Assembly: GCA_000985875.1 (NCBI GenBank)
Contig: CCRI01000004.1
Coordinates: 1-64,000, forward strand
Length of the DNA: 64,000 nucleotides
From: Neorhizobium galegae bv. officinalis
GTDB taxonomy: Bacteria; Pseudomonadota; Alphaproteobacteria; Rhizobiales; Rhizobiaceae
Reading direction: 5' to 3'
This document shows, piece by piece, positions 46,779-61,700 of the stretch; the stretch's first letter is position 1; each line of letters opens with the position of its first letter. A program made the position numbers and the translations under genes. The notes beneath the pieces were generated by a model. That model made no database searches, was not told where the DNA came from, and saw only the letters and a list, made by a program, of their open reading frames with translations.

Positions 46779-49700
46779 ATGTCCGTTGAAGATCCGCGCC
46801 TGTCGAGCATCTCGGAAGAAAATCTGACTGAGAATTTCTCGTCGGAAATCCAGGAGGAGATCGCAGCCTCTTCTACGCCTTCTCCGATCGAACATGAGAT
46901 CCAGGTGGCGCAGGCCGGTGATGGCCGCACCCCGACGACGAACCGCGTTCCGACCGATCCGAATGCGCCGGCCGCTGCTCCAGCAACCCCGGCTGCCGAA
47001 GTGACCCCGGACGCCAACAACATCGTTCACCTGGCAACGAGTGTTTCGATCGATGATATCCGGGTCGACGGCGCAAACCTGATCCTGGTGCAGGCGGACG
47101 GAACCGAGATCGTCATCGTCAATGGCGCGGCCAAGATCCCGACGATGCTGATCGGCGAGGTGGAGGTACCTCAGCAGGTGCTCTTCGCGGCCCTGGAAGA
47201 CAGCGGCATCAACGTCGCAGCCGGCCCGGACGGATCCTTCAGCGCAACCGGACGTCCAGACAGCTCCGGCGCCGAGTTCGAAGACTCGATCCAGGGGAGC
47301 CAGAACGACCCCATTCAGCTCGCCTCGCTGCTCGGCGATACGGAATTTGGCGATGGCGGAGGTCTCGACGACCGGACGGCGGCGGACGATCAGCCGGACG
47401 CCTTCGACATGGGGTCGCCGTTCATCTTCTCCGAATCGGTTCTGGCCGATGACGTCGTCGGCAACGAGACGATCACAGGCACGCTCGCTTTCGACGGTGG
47501 TGACGATTTCGGCATTGTCTCCTCGGTGAACTACCAGAGCACGTCCGACATGGCGGAAGGGACCGGCAGCGGTGTTGCTGCGCCGCTCACCTCCGGCGGT
47601 CAGCCGGTCACGGTGTCGACCTCGCCTGACGGCCTGACGGTCACCGGCACGATCACAGTCGGCGAGACCACGGTCACCGTTTTCACGCTGACGGTCACCA
47701 ACCCCACCACCGGCGCCTTCACCTACACGCAGTCGCAGCCTCTCGACCATCCGGATCTCGGCCAGATCGGTGCCGATGACGCCCTGCGACTGAACTTTAC
47801 GTTCACGGTCACGGACAAGGATGGCGATTCCGACACCGGTTCGTTCTCGATCGAGATCGGTGATGACGGCCCGTCGATCGGCGGCGCGGTGACGCTCGTC
47901 TCGGTGGACGAGGATGACCTTTCAAACGGCAATGACGAAGGAGAAGCGCGCGAAAGCCTCGTCAGTTCGGCTGATCTCGGTATCTCCTGGGGTGCCGACA
48001 GCAATGTGAAGGGTGAATCGGAAGGCGATGCCTTCGGCCGTTCAATCGCTTTCGTTAACAGCGGCCTGCCGCAGGGTCTGACTTCGGATGGCGTTACGGT
48101 TGTCTATGGCGCGCCGACGGCTTCGGCCAATGGTACGGTCACCATCACGGCATATAAGGGCAATGTCGAAGGTCCGGCGGTGTTCACCGTCACCCTCGAT
48201 CCGACCTCTGCGCATGGTACTGCGACGTTCGAGCTGAAGGGTCCGCTTGACCACGCTTCCGAGAGCGATGCTCTTCCGCTGACTTTCAACTACACGGCAA
48301 CGGATGCCGATGGCGATTCGCAGGCCGGCAGCTTCTCCGTCACGGTCGATGACGATATTCCGACCGTTGGGAAGCCGGTCCTGCTCAACGGCGTAGATGA
48401 AGACGATCTCCCGCTCGGCAACGACCTCCCCAAGGAATCTCGGACGAGCTCCGCTGAACTGGGTATTTCCTGGGGTGCTGACGATGCGAAGGTTGGCGAT
48501 GCCGACGCGACCACACACCGTGCGCTGAGCTTCAGCGGGTTGTCATCGGCCCTCGCAGGCCTGACATCGGATGGTTACGCGCTGCAGGTTGGGCCTGATG
48601 GGGTTACCTCGTTGCCCAATGGCGGTGAGACGGTCACCATCTACAACACGCATGGCGATGCGGTCTTCAGGCTGACCCTCGATCCGACGACCGAAGGCGG
48701 AAACGCCAAGTTCGAGCTGCTGGGCAATCTGGACCATCGTGCCGGCGGCGAAGCCGTCGATCAGCTCACCCTCAATTTTGGCTTTACCGCGACCGATTCC
48801 GACGGCGATGCCGTCGATGGCGGCTTCTCGATCATCGTGGCTGACGACGCGCCGGTTTGGCTCGGTGCCACCGACAGCACTGTCGAAGAAGAAGAACTGC
48901 CGGGCGGCAATGAAGATACGTCCGGTTCGGGCGATGCCGACTTCAAGCTCTTCGGTGGCTTCGTCGACTTGACCCAGAAGTCCTCCTTCGGTTCGCTCGG
49001 CATTCTCTGGGGTGCCGACAACAATAACCCGACGCCCGGCGCCGGTCTCAACGATCGCTCCGTTGCATTCGGCGGCATCGTCGAAGGTGCTTTGGCAACC
49101 TATGGCAACGACGTTGTACTCAAGTCCAATGGCGAAGATGTCAAGTATCATCTCGCTGACGACGGCCGCACTCTGATCGGTTATACTGGCGAAAGCTTCG
49201 AAGGCGGCACGGTCGTCTTTACCGTGACCGTGAGCGATGATGGAATCCTCGGTGCCGGCCGTTACGACTTCACTCTCAATGCGACGCTCGATCATCCGGC
49301 CGGTGGCAGCGAGAACAAGATCAATCTCGATTTCGACTTCATCGCGAAGGATTCCGACGGCGATAGCGTTGGTGGTTCCTTCACCGTATCGGTGATCGAC
49401 GATACGCCAGTCCAGGGGACTGTCGGCACCAATGCCGGTCTCAACGAAGACGATGTCTCTACCTATTCGGCGACCGATGCGACGTCTGCGGATATCCGCA
49501 AGACGGATGCTGCTTCGCTTGGCATCTCCTGGGGTTCTGACGACGACGTTCGCGGCGCTGGCGACACCTATGGCCGGACGGTCGGCTTCGCGAATTCTGC
49601 CGGTACCATTGCTTCGGCGATCACCACGACCGATGCTTCGACCTTTGGCCTAAGCGTCACCGGTGGCACGCTGACCTCGGGCGGCAACGCGCTGAACTAC

Positions 49701-52700
49701 GTGCTGACGAGCGATGTCAGCGGCGGCCAGACCCTGACCGCCTACATCCAGGGCACGGAAACCAAGGTCTTCCAGATCGTTCTCGATCCGACCGCCTCGA
49801 AGGGCTCCTATACGGTTGAGATCTTCAACGAACTCGATCACGCCGAAGGTTCGAATTCCGCAACCCTGTCGTTCAAGTTCGTTGGAACGGATGCGGACGG
49901 CGACCACGCGGCAGTCGGGACGGCGACTGTCACCATCGCGGATGACCAGCTCGTGGTTGGCACTCCGCAGAGTGGCGACGTCGATGAAGACGGCTGGACC
50001 CAGCTCGCATCCGGTGGCGGCAATTGGTTTGGTGACGGGGATTCGCCGCTCGTGGATACGGTCACGACCCGCAGCCTCAACATTTCCTGGGGTGCGGATA
50101 ATGCGAACGACAACGTCAACGGCGGTTACGTGGGCGCGCAGGTTGCCGGCGATCGCTCGGTTGTCTTCGGCACGAATTCGGTTCCTGCGGACCTGACCTC
50201 GAACGGCTTCAAGATCGTTTATGAAGTCGGCGCGAACGGTACCGAACTCATCGCCTACCGTCAGCAGAACGGCAGCTACTATGACGCCGACGGCAACGTC
50301 GTTGACGCTGCAGCCAAGGCTTCGGCGGCGGTCTTCAAAGTCTCGCTTTCGGATGCCGGCTCCGGCTCGTACACGTTCACGCTGCTCGACAATATCGATC
50401 AGGCCCGTGGCAACGAGGAAAACAACACCGACCTGAACTTCCAGTTCATCGCGCGGGATGCTGACGGCGACCAGGTTACCAAGAGCTTCTCCGTATCGAT
50501 CGACGACGATACGCCGGTTGTGGGTTTCCCGAGCTTCAGCGGCGGCGTCGACGAAGACGATATCGGTACTGCTGCCGGTGCGACGAGCAAGTCGCTCAAC
50601 ATCTCCTGGGGCGCCGACCAGGGCAACGCGGTCGCCAATGGTGGTCATTCCAACGCGGATGGCGACCGTTATGTCGTGTTCGACGGCAATTCCGCTCCGA
50701 ACGGCCTGACCTCCAATGGTCATGCGATCCGTTACGAGACCAGCTTGAACGGCACCCTGCTGACCGCCTATCGTTATGAAGACGGCCATTATGTCGGCGC
50801 AAATGGCGAAAATCTCGGTGCCGACAAGGCAGGTGCTGCGGTCTTTACCGTCGGGCTTTCCGATCAGGGCTCCGGTTCCTACACGTTCACGCTGATCGAC
50901 AACCTCGACCATGGCGGTCTCCAGGGCGGCAGGATCACGCTGGGCTTCGACTTTACTGCGGTTGACGGCGATGGCGACGATGCCGACGGCTCGTTCTTCG
51001 TTTCGATCGATGACGACACTCCGTCGCTCACCAGCGTTGCTGCTTCGTCCGTGGACGAAGACGGCCTGTTCGGCGGCAATGCCGGCGAGAGCTATCCGGG
51101 CGCCACGGGCACCAACGCGGACCTCGCCGGCGCATCGACGACGACGGGTGCAGTGAGCCTCGGTGTCAGCTGGGGTGCGGATGCGGACATCAAGTCGGAA
51201 TATCTGGGTGACAACCGCGATTACGATGACGATCCGATCGGCCGCGAGATCAATTTCGTGCGCGCTGTCGGCGGTCAAGCGACCGAAATCAGCACCGGCA
51301 AGATCAGCGACAACAATGTCTCGAGCTATCTCGGCTCTGCTTTCGCCAACCTGAAGTCGGATGGTGTCTCGCTCGACTACCGCATCGATTACCTGCGCGA
51401 TGGTTCGGGCAACTGGAACGGTGGCTACGTCCTGACGGCCTACAAGGACGGCACCGATCCGACTGTCGCTGCAAACCAGGTCTTCAAGGTTACCCTTGAC
51501 CCGACCGCGGCAAACGGCAGCTACAAGTTCGATCTTCTCGGCAATCTCGACCACAGCGGTACGAATGCCGAAGACAATCTCGACCTGACCTTCAACTTCC
51601 GCGCGACGGACTCCGATGGCGACTCGACCGGCCGCGGCAGCTTTACCGTGACGATCGATGACGATGCGCCAATTGCAAGCGTTGTGACCGTTGCCGGCAA
51701 CGCCCTTCTGGGCGACGAGACCGCAGGCGCTGACGCCGGCACGGACGATATGGCGGGTGCACTTCCGAGCGCATTCTCCAGCCTCGGCACGGCTCTCGGC
51801 TGGTCGCAGCAGGCGAATATGGTTTCCACGGCCGGCAACAACTACGGCGCCGATGGAGCCGGTTCTCAGTCGCTGGCGTTGACCAAGGCTGACGGTGGTG
51901 TGTTCAACGGTGAAAGCTCCGGCATCCAGACGCTCAATGGTTCGGATGTGAAGCTTTACACCGAAGGTAACCTGGTCGTCGGCAAGGTCGGTGCGACCGT
52001 CGTGTTCGCCCTGTTGATCGACGGCAACGGTACTGTGTCGATGGCCCAGTACCAGCCGATCAAGCATGGCGATGCCGCCAATGCCAACGAAACCGCAAGT
52101 GTCAACGGCGTTTACGTCACCACGACGATCTCCGATCGCGAAGGCGATACTGCGCGTGCCACGACATCGACCGCTCTCGACATCAAGGTTCGGGACGATG
52201 CGCCGACCGTTTCGCCGACGCAGACGGGTGTAACGGTCGACGAGGACGGCCTCTCCAGCGGCAATAGTGCGGGTCCTGCATACACGGATGACGCCGCCTC
52301 CAACTCCAAGACAGCCAGCGCCAACCTCAGCTACAATTTCGGCACGGATGGTATTGCCGGTGAAGCGACGAACATCGTCTTCCAGACCAGCAATCTTGCA
52401 AGCCTCGCACTGAAGTCGTTCGGCACCAGCCTCAGCTACGCCTGGGACAACAGCACCAACACGCTGACGGCGACTGCCGGCAATGCCGGTCCGGTCGTCT
52501 TTACACTCAAGGTGACGGATGTCGCCACGGGCGCTTACACGTTCACCCTTGAACGGCCGCTGGATCACAGCGCCACTTCCGGAGCGAACATGGAAGACGA
52601 TATCAATATCGACTTCAACTTCACCATCCGGGATGGTGACGGCGACCCGGCAAGCGGTGCCGTTCGGGTGACCATTGACGACGACGCACCGTATATCGGT

Positions 52701-55700
52701 TCGCCGGAGGCGGAGACCGTCTCGGAAGTCAATCTTCCCTACACTCTGGGCGACGAAGCAAGCGCCGACAGCGATAGCTCCACCGTCCAGCGCGGCAACC
52801 TCGACATTCATTGGGGTGCCGACAATCGCGATGCCATTTCCGACCCGGACATCTCTGTCCGTTTCGGTGCCAACAGTGCGCCCTCGGGTCTCACGTCGAA
52901 CGGCGAGATTATCAAGTATGATGTCGGTGGAACCACGCTGACTGCCTATACGGGGAGCGGTTTCGGCGCCCGGATCATCTTTACCGTTTCTCTCGATGAC
53001 AACGGTTCGGGTCAGTATACGTTCAAGCTCTACGACAATATCGACCACACCAATGCCGACGCGGCGAGCAAGACGCTCAGCTTCAACTTCATTGCGGAAG
53101 ATTCCGACAATGACGAAGCATCGGGCAGCTTCACCGTAACCATCGCCGATGGTGGGCCTTCGGTTGGCGTTGTCGAAAACGAGACCGTCAACGAAAATGC
53201 TCTCCCGAATAATATATTAGACGCTATTTTTGCTGATACCGACGGTTCGACTGTCCAGCACGGCGACCTCAACATCAACTGGGGTGCCGACGACAACAAT
53301 TCCGGTTCGTTCAACCGCTCCGTGACCTTCAATGCCGCTCTCAATGGCGCAGACTCGGGTCTGACCCATGACGGCACGGCGATCATGTATACGCTGTCGC
53401 CTGATGGAACCGTGCTGACTGCCAAGGCAGGTGCTACCACCGTTTTCACCGTCTCGCTCTCCGACTCGGATGACGGCTCTTACACTTTCATCCTCAATGA
53501 CAATATCGATCACCTTGGTGCCAATGGTTCCAGCGCAACGCTGAACTTCGGCTTCACTGCCAAGGACAGTGACGGCGATACGGCACCGGGTTCCTTCGCT
53601 GTCACCATCGTCGACGACACACCGGAAGCCGACACGCCTTCGCGCCAGTTCCTCGAAGAGGACAGCGGCAGCCCGGCCGTCAGCAATGTTTCGCTCGGGA
53701 TCGACTGGAAGAGCGACGATAACAACAACGGCAGCGCAAACCGCTCGGTGGCCTTCGCAAACGCAACTCCGGCGGCCAACATCACCAACGCAGCCGGTCA
53801 GCCGATCACGCTGACCTCCAGCGGGCAGACCCTGTCTTATGCCTTGTTGGCAGGTGTCCTGGTTGCCTATGTCAATGGCGACCCGGCAATCGCGGCCAAT
53901 CGCGTGTTCGAAGTGTCACTCAATGACAACGGCAGCGGCAGCTATACCTTCACACTGCATCAGCCGCTGGATCATGGCGCGCCGATCAGCAATGACGACG
54001 CCTACCTGGATCTGCGCTTCCTCTACACGGCAACCGACAGCGATGGCGACGGCGACAATGCCAGCTTCACGGTCCGTGTGGATGCCGCCGGCAATGTCAC
54101 CAACAACGGCAACAACATCAGCTACGACGACCTGAACTCCGGCGTATTCGTCAACCTGGGCGACAACTCCGTCACCGTGAACGGCCAGACGGTAGCCGGC
54201 GATACGGCAACCGACCTTGCGGCCGTTGGCGACAAGGTTCTCGGCATCGACAGGATGAACGGTATCGTCAACGTCACCGGCGGTGACGGCAACGACATCC
54301 TCGTTGGCAGCAGCCAGGCCAACACGATCCGCGGTGGCGCCGGCAACGATACCATCATCGGCAACGGTGGCGACGACACGCTGGAAGGCGACGCCGGCAA
54401 CGACCTGTTCATCTACAAGGTCGGCGATGGCAATGACCGCATCAACGGCGGCACGGAAACATCCAATACCTCTCCGAACTACGACGTTCTGCGTGTAGAG
54501 GGCGACACCCAGGCTCGCACCTTCAACATCGGCCTGGCTTCCGGTGGTCCGGCAATCAATGCGGGATCCGGCAATGCCGCTGATATCGCCGTCAGCTACA
54601 ACGGTTCGAACAGCGGGACGATCCGTGCCGACGAAATCGAAGGCATCGACATCGTTGCCGGCAGCGGCGCAATCACGGTCAATGTCGGCAACCTCGCCGG
54701 CACCGCGGTTCAGCCGAACACGATCCGTGTAACGGGCAGCAATTCGGCCACTGGTGATGTGGTCGACGCGAGCGGTATTACCGCCGCAAACGCGGTTTCC
54801 GTCGTCTTCGACGGCAACGAAGGCAACGACACCTTCATCGGCGGTGCGGGCAATGACGTCGCCCGCGGCGGCACCGGCAATGACACTTTTACCGGCGGCC
54901 TCGGTGCGGACGCGATCGAAGGCGGTGCCGGTAACGATATCATCAACCTCGGCGCAGACCAGATCGTCAACGGTCTGGCCAGAACCATGGATAGCATCGA
55001 CGGCGGTGCCGATTACGACAAGATCGTCCTGACCACCGGCACGCAGGGCTTCCTGCTTGATGGCAACGTCACCACCATCACCCGTGTCGAAGAAATCACC
55101 GGCACCGATGGCAACGACACCATCACCCTGCGCGACGACTACCTCAGCGACCAGGCCAGTGGCGGCGTCACCATCAACGGCGGCAAGGGCAACGACACCA
55201 TTACGGGTGGCAAGGGCAATGACGTCATCACCGGTGGCGAAGGCACGGACACGCTCAAGGGTGGTGCCGGTGCCGATACGCTGATCGGCGGCGCCGACAA
55301 CGATGTGTTCTGGGGCGGCAAGCATTCCGACAACCTGTTCGGCAACGGCACCACCAATGTCGGCGACGATCTCTATGCGAAGGCCGGCGAGCAGGACAAG
55401 GCGATGTTTGGAAGTGATCCTTCCAACTATGAAGTCACCTGGAACGCAGCTTTCCAAACCTGGGAAGTTCTGGCCAAATCAGGCGCTATCGAATTTGGCG
55501 GCTCCACCGGACCTGGCCTGAACGTCGATCGCCTGTTCGGCATCGAACTGATCCAGTTCGCCAACGGTGTTGTGCTTGACCTGACCGATCCGATCCGTGT
55601 CTTCAACGGCACCAATCTCATCGGCACCTACGACACCATCCAGCAGGCCAATGACGCGTCGACCACGCTTGCGGGCTACCGCATCGAGCTGGTCGGCACG

Positions 55701-58700
55701 GTTACCAATGAACTGGCGACGATCACCAAGAACAACCTGACGGTCGTCGGTGGTGTTGAAGACACCGGCATCGTGCTGACCCTGAACGGCGCCCAGAACA
55801 TCACCCTGCAGGGTGATGCTCCGATCAACGTCATCGGCGACGGCCAGGCAAACGCGATCCTCGGCAATGATGGTGCCAACGTCATCAAGGGCGTGATGGG
55901 CGGCGATACGCTTGACGGCGGTGCCGGCAACGACACCTTCGTCCTCGGCGCGGATGTGACCGGTTCCGGTACCCGCGACATTCAGCTGGGTGACGGCAGC
56001 CTTCGGGCTGTCGACATCACGGGTCTTGCCGGCACTGGCGACAGGGTCATCGGCGGTACAGGAAGCGACACGATCATCCTTGAGCGGGACGGCAAATCGG
56101 GCTTCGTGGCCGATTACACCATGGCTCCAGGCTATCTCTCCGGCGTCGAGAAGATCGTCGGTACCGATGGCAATGACGTCATCCTCCTGGCTGCAGGCTC
56201 CACGGCGGACGGCGGGCCTATCACGATCGAAGGCGGCGAGGGCAATGACGTTCTCGGCGGCTCGAATTCGGCGGATATCCTCAGCGGCGGCAATGGCAAC
56301 GACCTGATCTCCGGTCTTGGCGGCAACGACATCCTCGAAGGTGGCGCCGGCAGTGACGAAATCTGGGGCGGCGCCGGCAACGATCAGATCAACGGCGGCA
56401 GCGGCATTGACAACATCACTGGCGGTCTTGGCGACGACGCGATCGACGGCGGGATTGGTGGCGATACCTTCAACTATGCTATCGGCGATGGTGTCGACAC
56501 CATCGATGGCGGCACCGAAAGTGACGTTCTTCTCACTTCCGGAAACGCCACCGCGGAATCCGCAGTTCTTACGGTGACCTCGACCGGTTTCACCCTTGAT
56601 GTCGAGGGCGATAACATTGTCGATGTCAACGCCACCAACATCGAGTCGGTGGTGCTCTATCAGGCCGACGGCGCCGACAAGATCACGGTCCGCAGCCAGG
56701 ACAGTGCCGAGACGATCACGATCGAAGGTAACTCCAATCTCCTGCAGGTCTATGGCAACGGCATTCCGTCCGTTTCGGGGATCAGCACTTCCGAGCTGAC
56801 CATCGAAAGCAAGGGCGGCAATGACGTCATCAATGCCAGCAACCTCAATACTGTCGCGCTGCCTCCTGTAGCGCTCACCCTGGACGGCGGTGCCGGCAAC
56901 GACACCATCACCGGCTCGGCTGGCGCCGATACCATCTATGGCGGAGACGACAACGATAAGCTGATTGGCGGCAAAGGCGACGACCTGCTCGATGGCGGCA
57001 GCAACAGTGCGGTTGGCTTCAACCGTCCGTCCAACCCGGCATCGGGCGATGCCGCGGCGATCATTGCTTCGGCTGTCGGCGGCGACACGGCAGATTACTC
57101 ATCGCTGACAACCGGTGTGCTCGCCAACCTTGGCGACGCCGTAAGCTGGCCGGAGACCATTCCGGCCCACGGTGCCGTCGATCGTGACGGCGCTAACAAT
57201 GCGGTCGGAACGGATACGCTTGTCGATATTGAGAATCTGGTGGGTGGTGCCGGCGACGACATCCTGGCCGGTGACGGAAACGACAACGTGCTCCGCGGCG
57301 GCGCAGGCTCCGATGCGCTTCTTGGCGGCGCCGGTAACGACTTGCTGATCGGCGGAGATGACAATGTCAGCGACGGCCTCTTTGCAGGTGCTGGCAACGA
57401 CGTTCTCATCCTCGGAAATGGTGGCGGTACTGCCAAGGGTGAGGGCGGAAACGACCTTATCTACGGCGGCTCCAGTGGTGACTGGCTCTTTGGCGAAGAC
57501 GATGGCAACCCCGACCCGGCAGATGCCGGCGACGACATCATCTTTGCTGGCGCGGGCAGCGACCACGTCGAAGGCGGCGGCGGCGCCGATGAGCTCTACG
57601 GCGAAGACGGCGACGACACGCTGATCGGCGGCAAGGGTAACGACACCATCAATGGCGGCGATGGCAACGACACGATCCAGTGGTCCGTCGGTGACGGCCT
57701 GGATGTGATCGACGGTGGAACCGAACCCGCAGGCGGTCGTGACCTGCTGCGCGTCGTCGGTTCTTCGGCAAGCGAGCAGTATGCGATCTGGAGCGTCGCG
57801 GCCTATAACGCCGCTCACCCCGGGGCTCCATATGCCGGTTTGGCCGAAATTCTGCTGACCGTGAACGGCGTGTTGGCGGCCGAAGTCAATGAGATTGAAG
57901 ATATCGTCGTCCAGGGCGGCGGCGGCGCTGACACCCTTGCCGTCAACGGCAGCTTTGCGGGTACTTCGCTGCTTACCTCGACCATCACTTACGAAGGCGG
58001 AGAGGGCGATGAAACCTTCGACGTCTCGGAGCTGACGTCCGGCCATAGCGTGGTCGTCAAGGGTGCTGGTGGAGCCGACGTGCTTGTCATCGGTAACGAC
58101 GACGGAGAAAGCGTCTGGAAGGACGTAACGGTCACACAGGATCCCGTCAGCGGCGAATTCACGATCTCGCTGCCGAATGGCGGCCCGGTCCTCAAGGCGA
58201 CAGGCGTCGAGAACTTCCGGTTTGCCGACGGCACGGTCACTGCAGCCCAGTTGATCGAGCAGGCGCCGACGGATCTGACGACTTCGGGTCTTACCGTTGC
58301 GGAGAACTCGGCTGCGGGCACGGTTGTCGGTAGTGTTCATGGCGTCGATGTCAACGGTTCCATCGACCCGCTGAGCTATGCCTTCATCCTCGCCGACAGC
58401 TCGACGTCGCTGACGTCGGCAGACGGCAGGTTCGTGATCAATGCCTCGACCGGCGAGATCACTGTCGCTGCGGGTGCGGTTCTCGACTATGAGGCGACCC
58501 CGTCAATCGACCTCTCGGTGCTCGTGACGGACAGCAAGAACGGCAGCTATTCCGAAACCTTCAGCGTGCAGCTGACCAATGTCAACGAAGCGCCCGTTCT
58601 CGCCCACGCGATTGCCGACCAGAGCATTGCGGAGGAGGGCACAATTTCCTTCCAGGTTCCGGGAGACACGTTCTCGGACGTCGACTCGGCCCTGACCTAC

Positions 58701-61700
58701 ACGGCCACCCTCGGCGATGGTTCGGCACTGCCGGCCTGGCTGCACTTTGATCCCGACACAGGGATGTTCAGCGGCGATGCTCCACTCGACTACAACGGTT
58801 CGATCGATGTCATGGTCACCGCTTCGGACGGGCCGAATAGCGTGTCCGATACATTCAGCATCGCGTTCACTCCGGTGAACGACCCGGCGGTTCTGACGCC
58901 GGTGACCGTCAGCTTGACGGAAACCAACGCAGTCCTGACCACGGGCGGTACTCTGACGATCAGCGATGTCGATAGTTCCGAGACCTTCGTCGCTCAGACG
59001 AATGCTGCTGGTTCGAACGGTTACGGCAAGTTCACGGTCAACACGGATGGAACGTGGACTTACGCAACGGACACGGCTCACAACGAATTCGTGGCCAGCC
59101 AGACCTATACGGACAGTCTCACGGTGTCGTCCGCAGACGGCGCGACAACGACGATCACCGTCAACATTGCCGGCACGAATGACGGCGCGGTTCTGACGCC
59201 GGTGACCGTCAGCTTGACGGAAACCAACGCAGTCCTGACCACGGGCGGTACCCTGACGATCAGCGATGTCGATAGTTCCGAGACCTTCGTCGCTCAGACG
59301 AATGCTGCTGGCTCGAACGGCTACGGCAAGTTCACGGTCAACACGGATGGAACGTGGACTTACGCAACGGACACGGCTCACAACGAATTCGTGGCCGGCC
59401 AGACCTATACGGACAGCATCACGGTGTCGTCCGTAGACGGCACGACAACGACGATTACGGTCAATATTGCCGGCACAAGCGATACGCCGACTTATTCCGT
59501 CATCGCCGATAGTGAGGGCAATGGCCAGGACGATGCCATTACTATTCTAGCATCGGAGCTTACCGGTAATACTTCGTCTTCTCTGACTATCACCTCAGTT
59601 TCGAATGTAAGCAGCCTTGATCTAGATGACGGTGACATATCCAATGATGGTAAATCCGTTAAGATCAAGGACACCGGCAACACGAACGGGGGTTCGTTTA
59701 CCTATGAGTTGAGCGATGGGTCAACGGGAACTGTGTCGGTAGTCCGTGGCTCCACGATCGCAACGCCGGACAACGGGAATTATGTTCTGATCGGCAGAGA
59801 CGGCGCAAACAATTCGATGACCGGCGGCAATGGTGATAATACCTTCATTGGTGGCACCAGCGCGGATACTATCGTGACCGGCAACGGTGTGAACACGGTC
59901 TATGGTGGCGGCGGTAATGACACTATCACGACCGGCAATGGCACCAACACGATCACCGGCGGCAGCGGTAACGACAGGTTCACCCTTGGCACGGGCACCA
60001 ACACCATAACCGACCTGCGCAACGGAGACATTCTCGTAGCGGCCGGAACCACCGTTGCGACAGCTGAGGATGACTGGTCGGCGTCGAGCAGTTCAGGTTC
60101 GCGTTCCTCGAACGACGGCTCGGCGACGATCATCGCAGCTGGTCACGACATCAGCGTTACCAATGCTGTCGGCGCGAATGGCTGGACGCTGACCAATGAT
60201 GGTAATTCCACGAATGTCTCGCTGACCGGTTCGTCCAAGGCCGACACCATCACGGGCGGTTCGGGCAACGATACGCTGAGGGGCGGTTCGGGCAACGACA
60301 CCATTACCGGCGGTGGCGGCAATGACACGATCATCGGCGGTGGCGGTGGAGATACTCTTACGGGCGGCGCGGGCAGCGACACGTTCGTAATTGCTGCCGG
60401 CGATTCCACGCCTCAAATCGGCGGGATCAACAGCGACGGCACCATCACGGGCTATGATATCATCACTGACTGGGGTACCGGCGGAACTGCTGACAAGCTC
60501 GACTTCTCGGTGGCCGTGAAGATGGCTTCTTCAATTAGCAATGGTGTGGACTCTACTCTCACAATCGGCGGAGACACCGTCGAAATGCATACGGTGAACT
60601 GGCAGACAGGAATTGCTACGTTCTATGGCACCGATGACTTCGCGACCTATGAGAATTATCCGCCCCTTTCGATAAACTCGACACAGGCTCTTGCTGCCGT
60701 CATGCAATATCTTGCGGGCGCGGACATTGGCGATGCCGGCGCGACGCTTGCGTTTAACGCAATGGGTAATGCCTATGTCTATCAGCAAACCGGAAGTGAC
60801 GTCGGCGGAACACTGGTACAGTTGACCGGGGTAACGCTCACCGACATCTATACCCTTAATAGCGTCAATAATGGTGTCGTAACGTCCATCGACCCCATCA
60901 TCCTCGACCTCGACCATAACGGCTTCGCCTTCACCTCGGTCGACGACGGCGTGAAGTTCGACATCAATGCCGACGGCAAGCTCGATCAGGTGGCCTGGAC
61001 CAAGACCGACGGCATCCTTGCCTATGATGTCGATGGCAATGGCAAGATCGACAACGGTTCGGAGATCTTCACTCCGAGCTTTGCCGGCGGCGCGCATGCC
61101 GGCGGTGTGGCGGCGCTTTCGACGCTTGACGTCAATCATGACGGCAAGATCGATGCGTCCGACACCGGCTTCGACAAGCTGCTGGTCTGGCAGGATGCCA
61201 ACGGCAACGGCGCCAGCGACGAGGGCGAACTGAAGGGCCTGAACGACTACGGCATCACCGGCATCTCGCTCGATGCCGACAGTGCGGAAGGTTATATCGA
61301 CGGCCAGGCGCTGTTTGCCGAAGGCACGTTCACCTATGCCGACGGTTCGACCGGTTCCTTCGTCGAGGTCGGCTTCGATACCCTGTTCAGCGATGCGCCC
61401 GATCACGTGCTGGTCGGAACGGATGGTGACGATATCCTCGCCGCCATGCCGGGCCTGACGCAGATGACCGGCGGTGCCGGCGCGGATACGTTCGTGCTCG
61501 ATCCTTCGGCCCTGCACGAACTGGACATGGCCGACATCATCACCGACTACAAGTCGAGCGAAGGCGATGCTGTCGATGTTTCGAAGCTTCTCGACACCCT
61601 GCTTGGCCATCAGGCAACCGGTGAAGATGCTGCCGCGAATGTTCGCACCACGATTGCCGGTAACGACACGACCGTCAGCGTCCAAGTCGCCACCGACAGC

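Noticed and set aside
46779..47440. LapG-type proteolytic release site near the adhesin N terminus
   Set aside because: The Ala/Pro-rich stretch reads PAAAP and PAAEV, not the TAAG-like motif, and no lapG/lapD genes are visible in the window.
49650..53048. Very long open frame on the minus strand opposite the adhesin gene (about 1130 codons)
   Set aside because: Its translation has no recognisable domains and mirrors the repetitive GC-biased codons of the plus-strand adhesin; the plus strand encodes clear DUF5801/RTX repeats.
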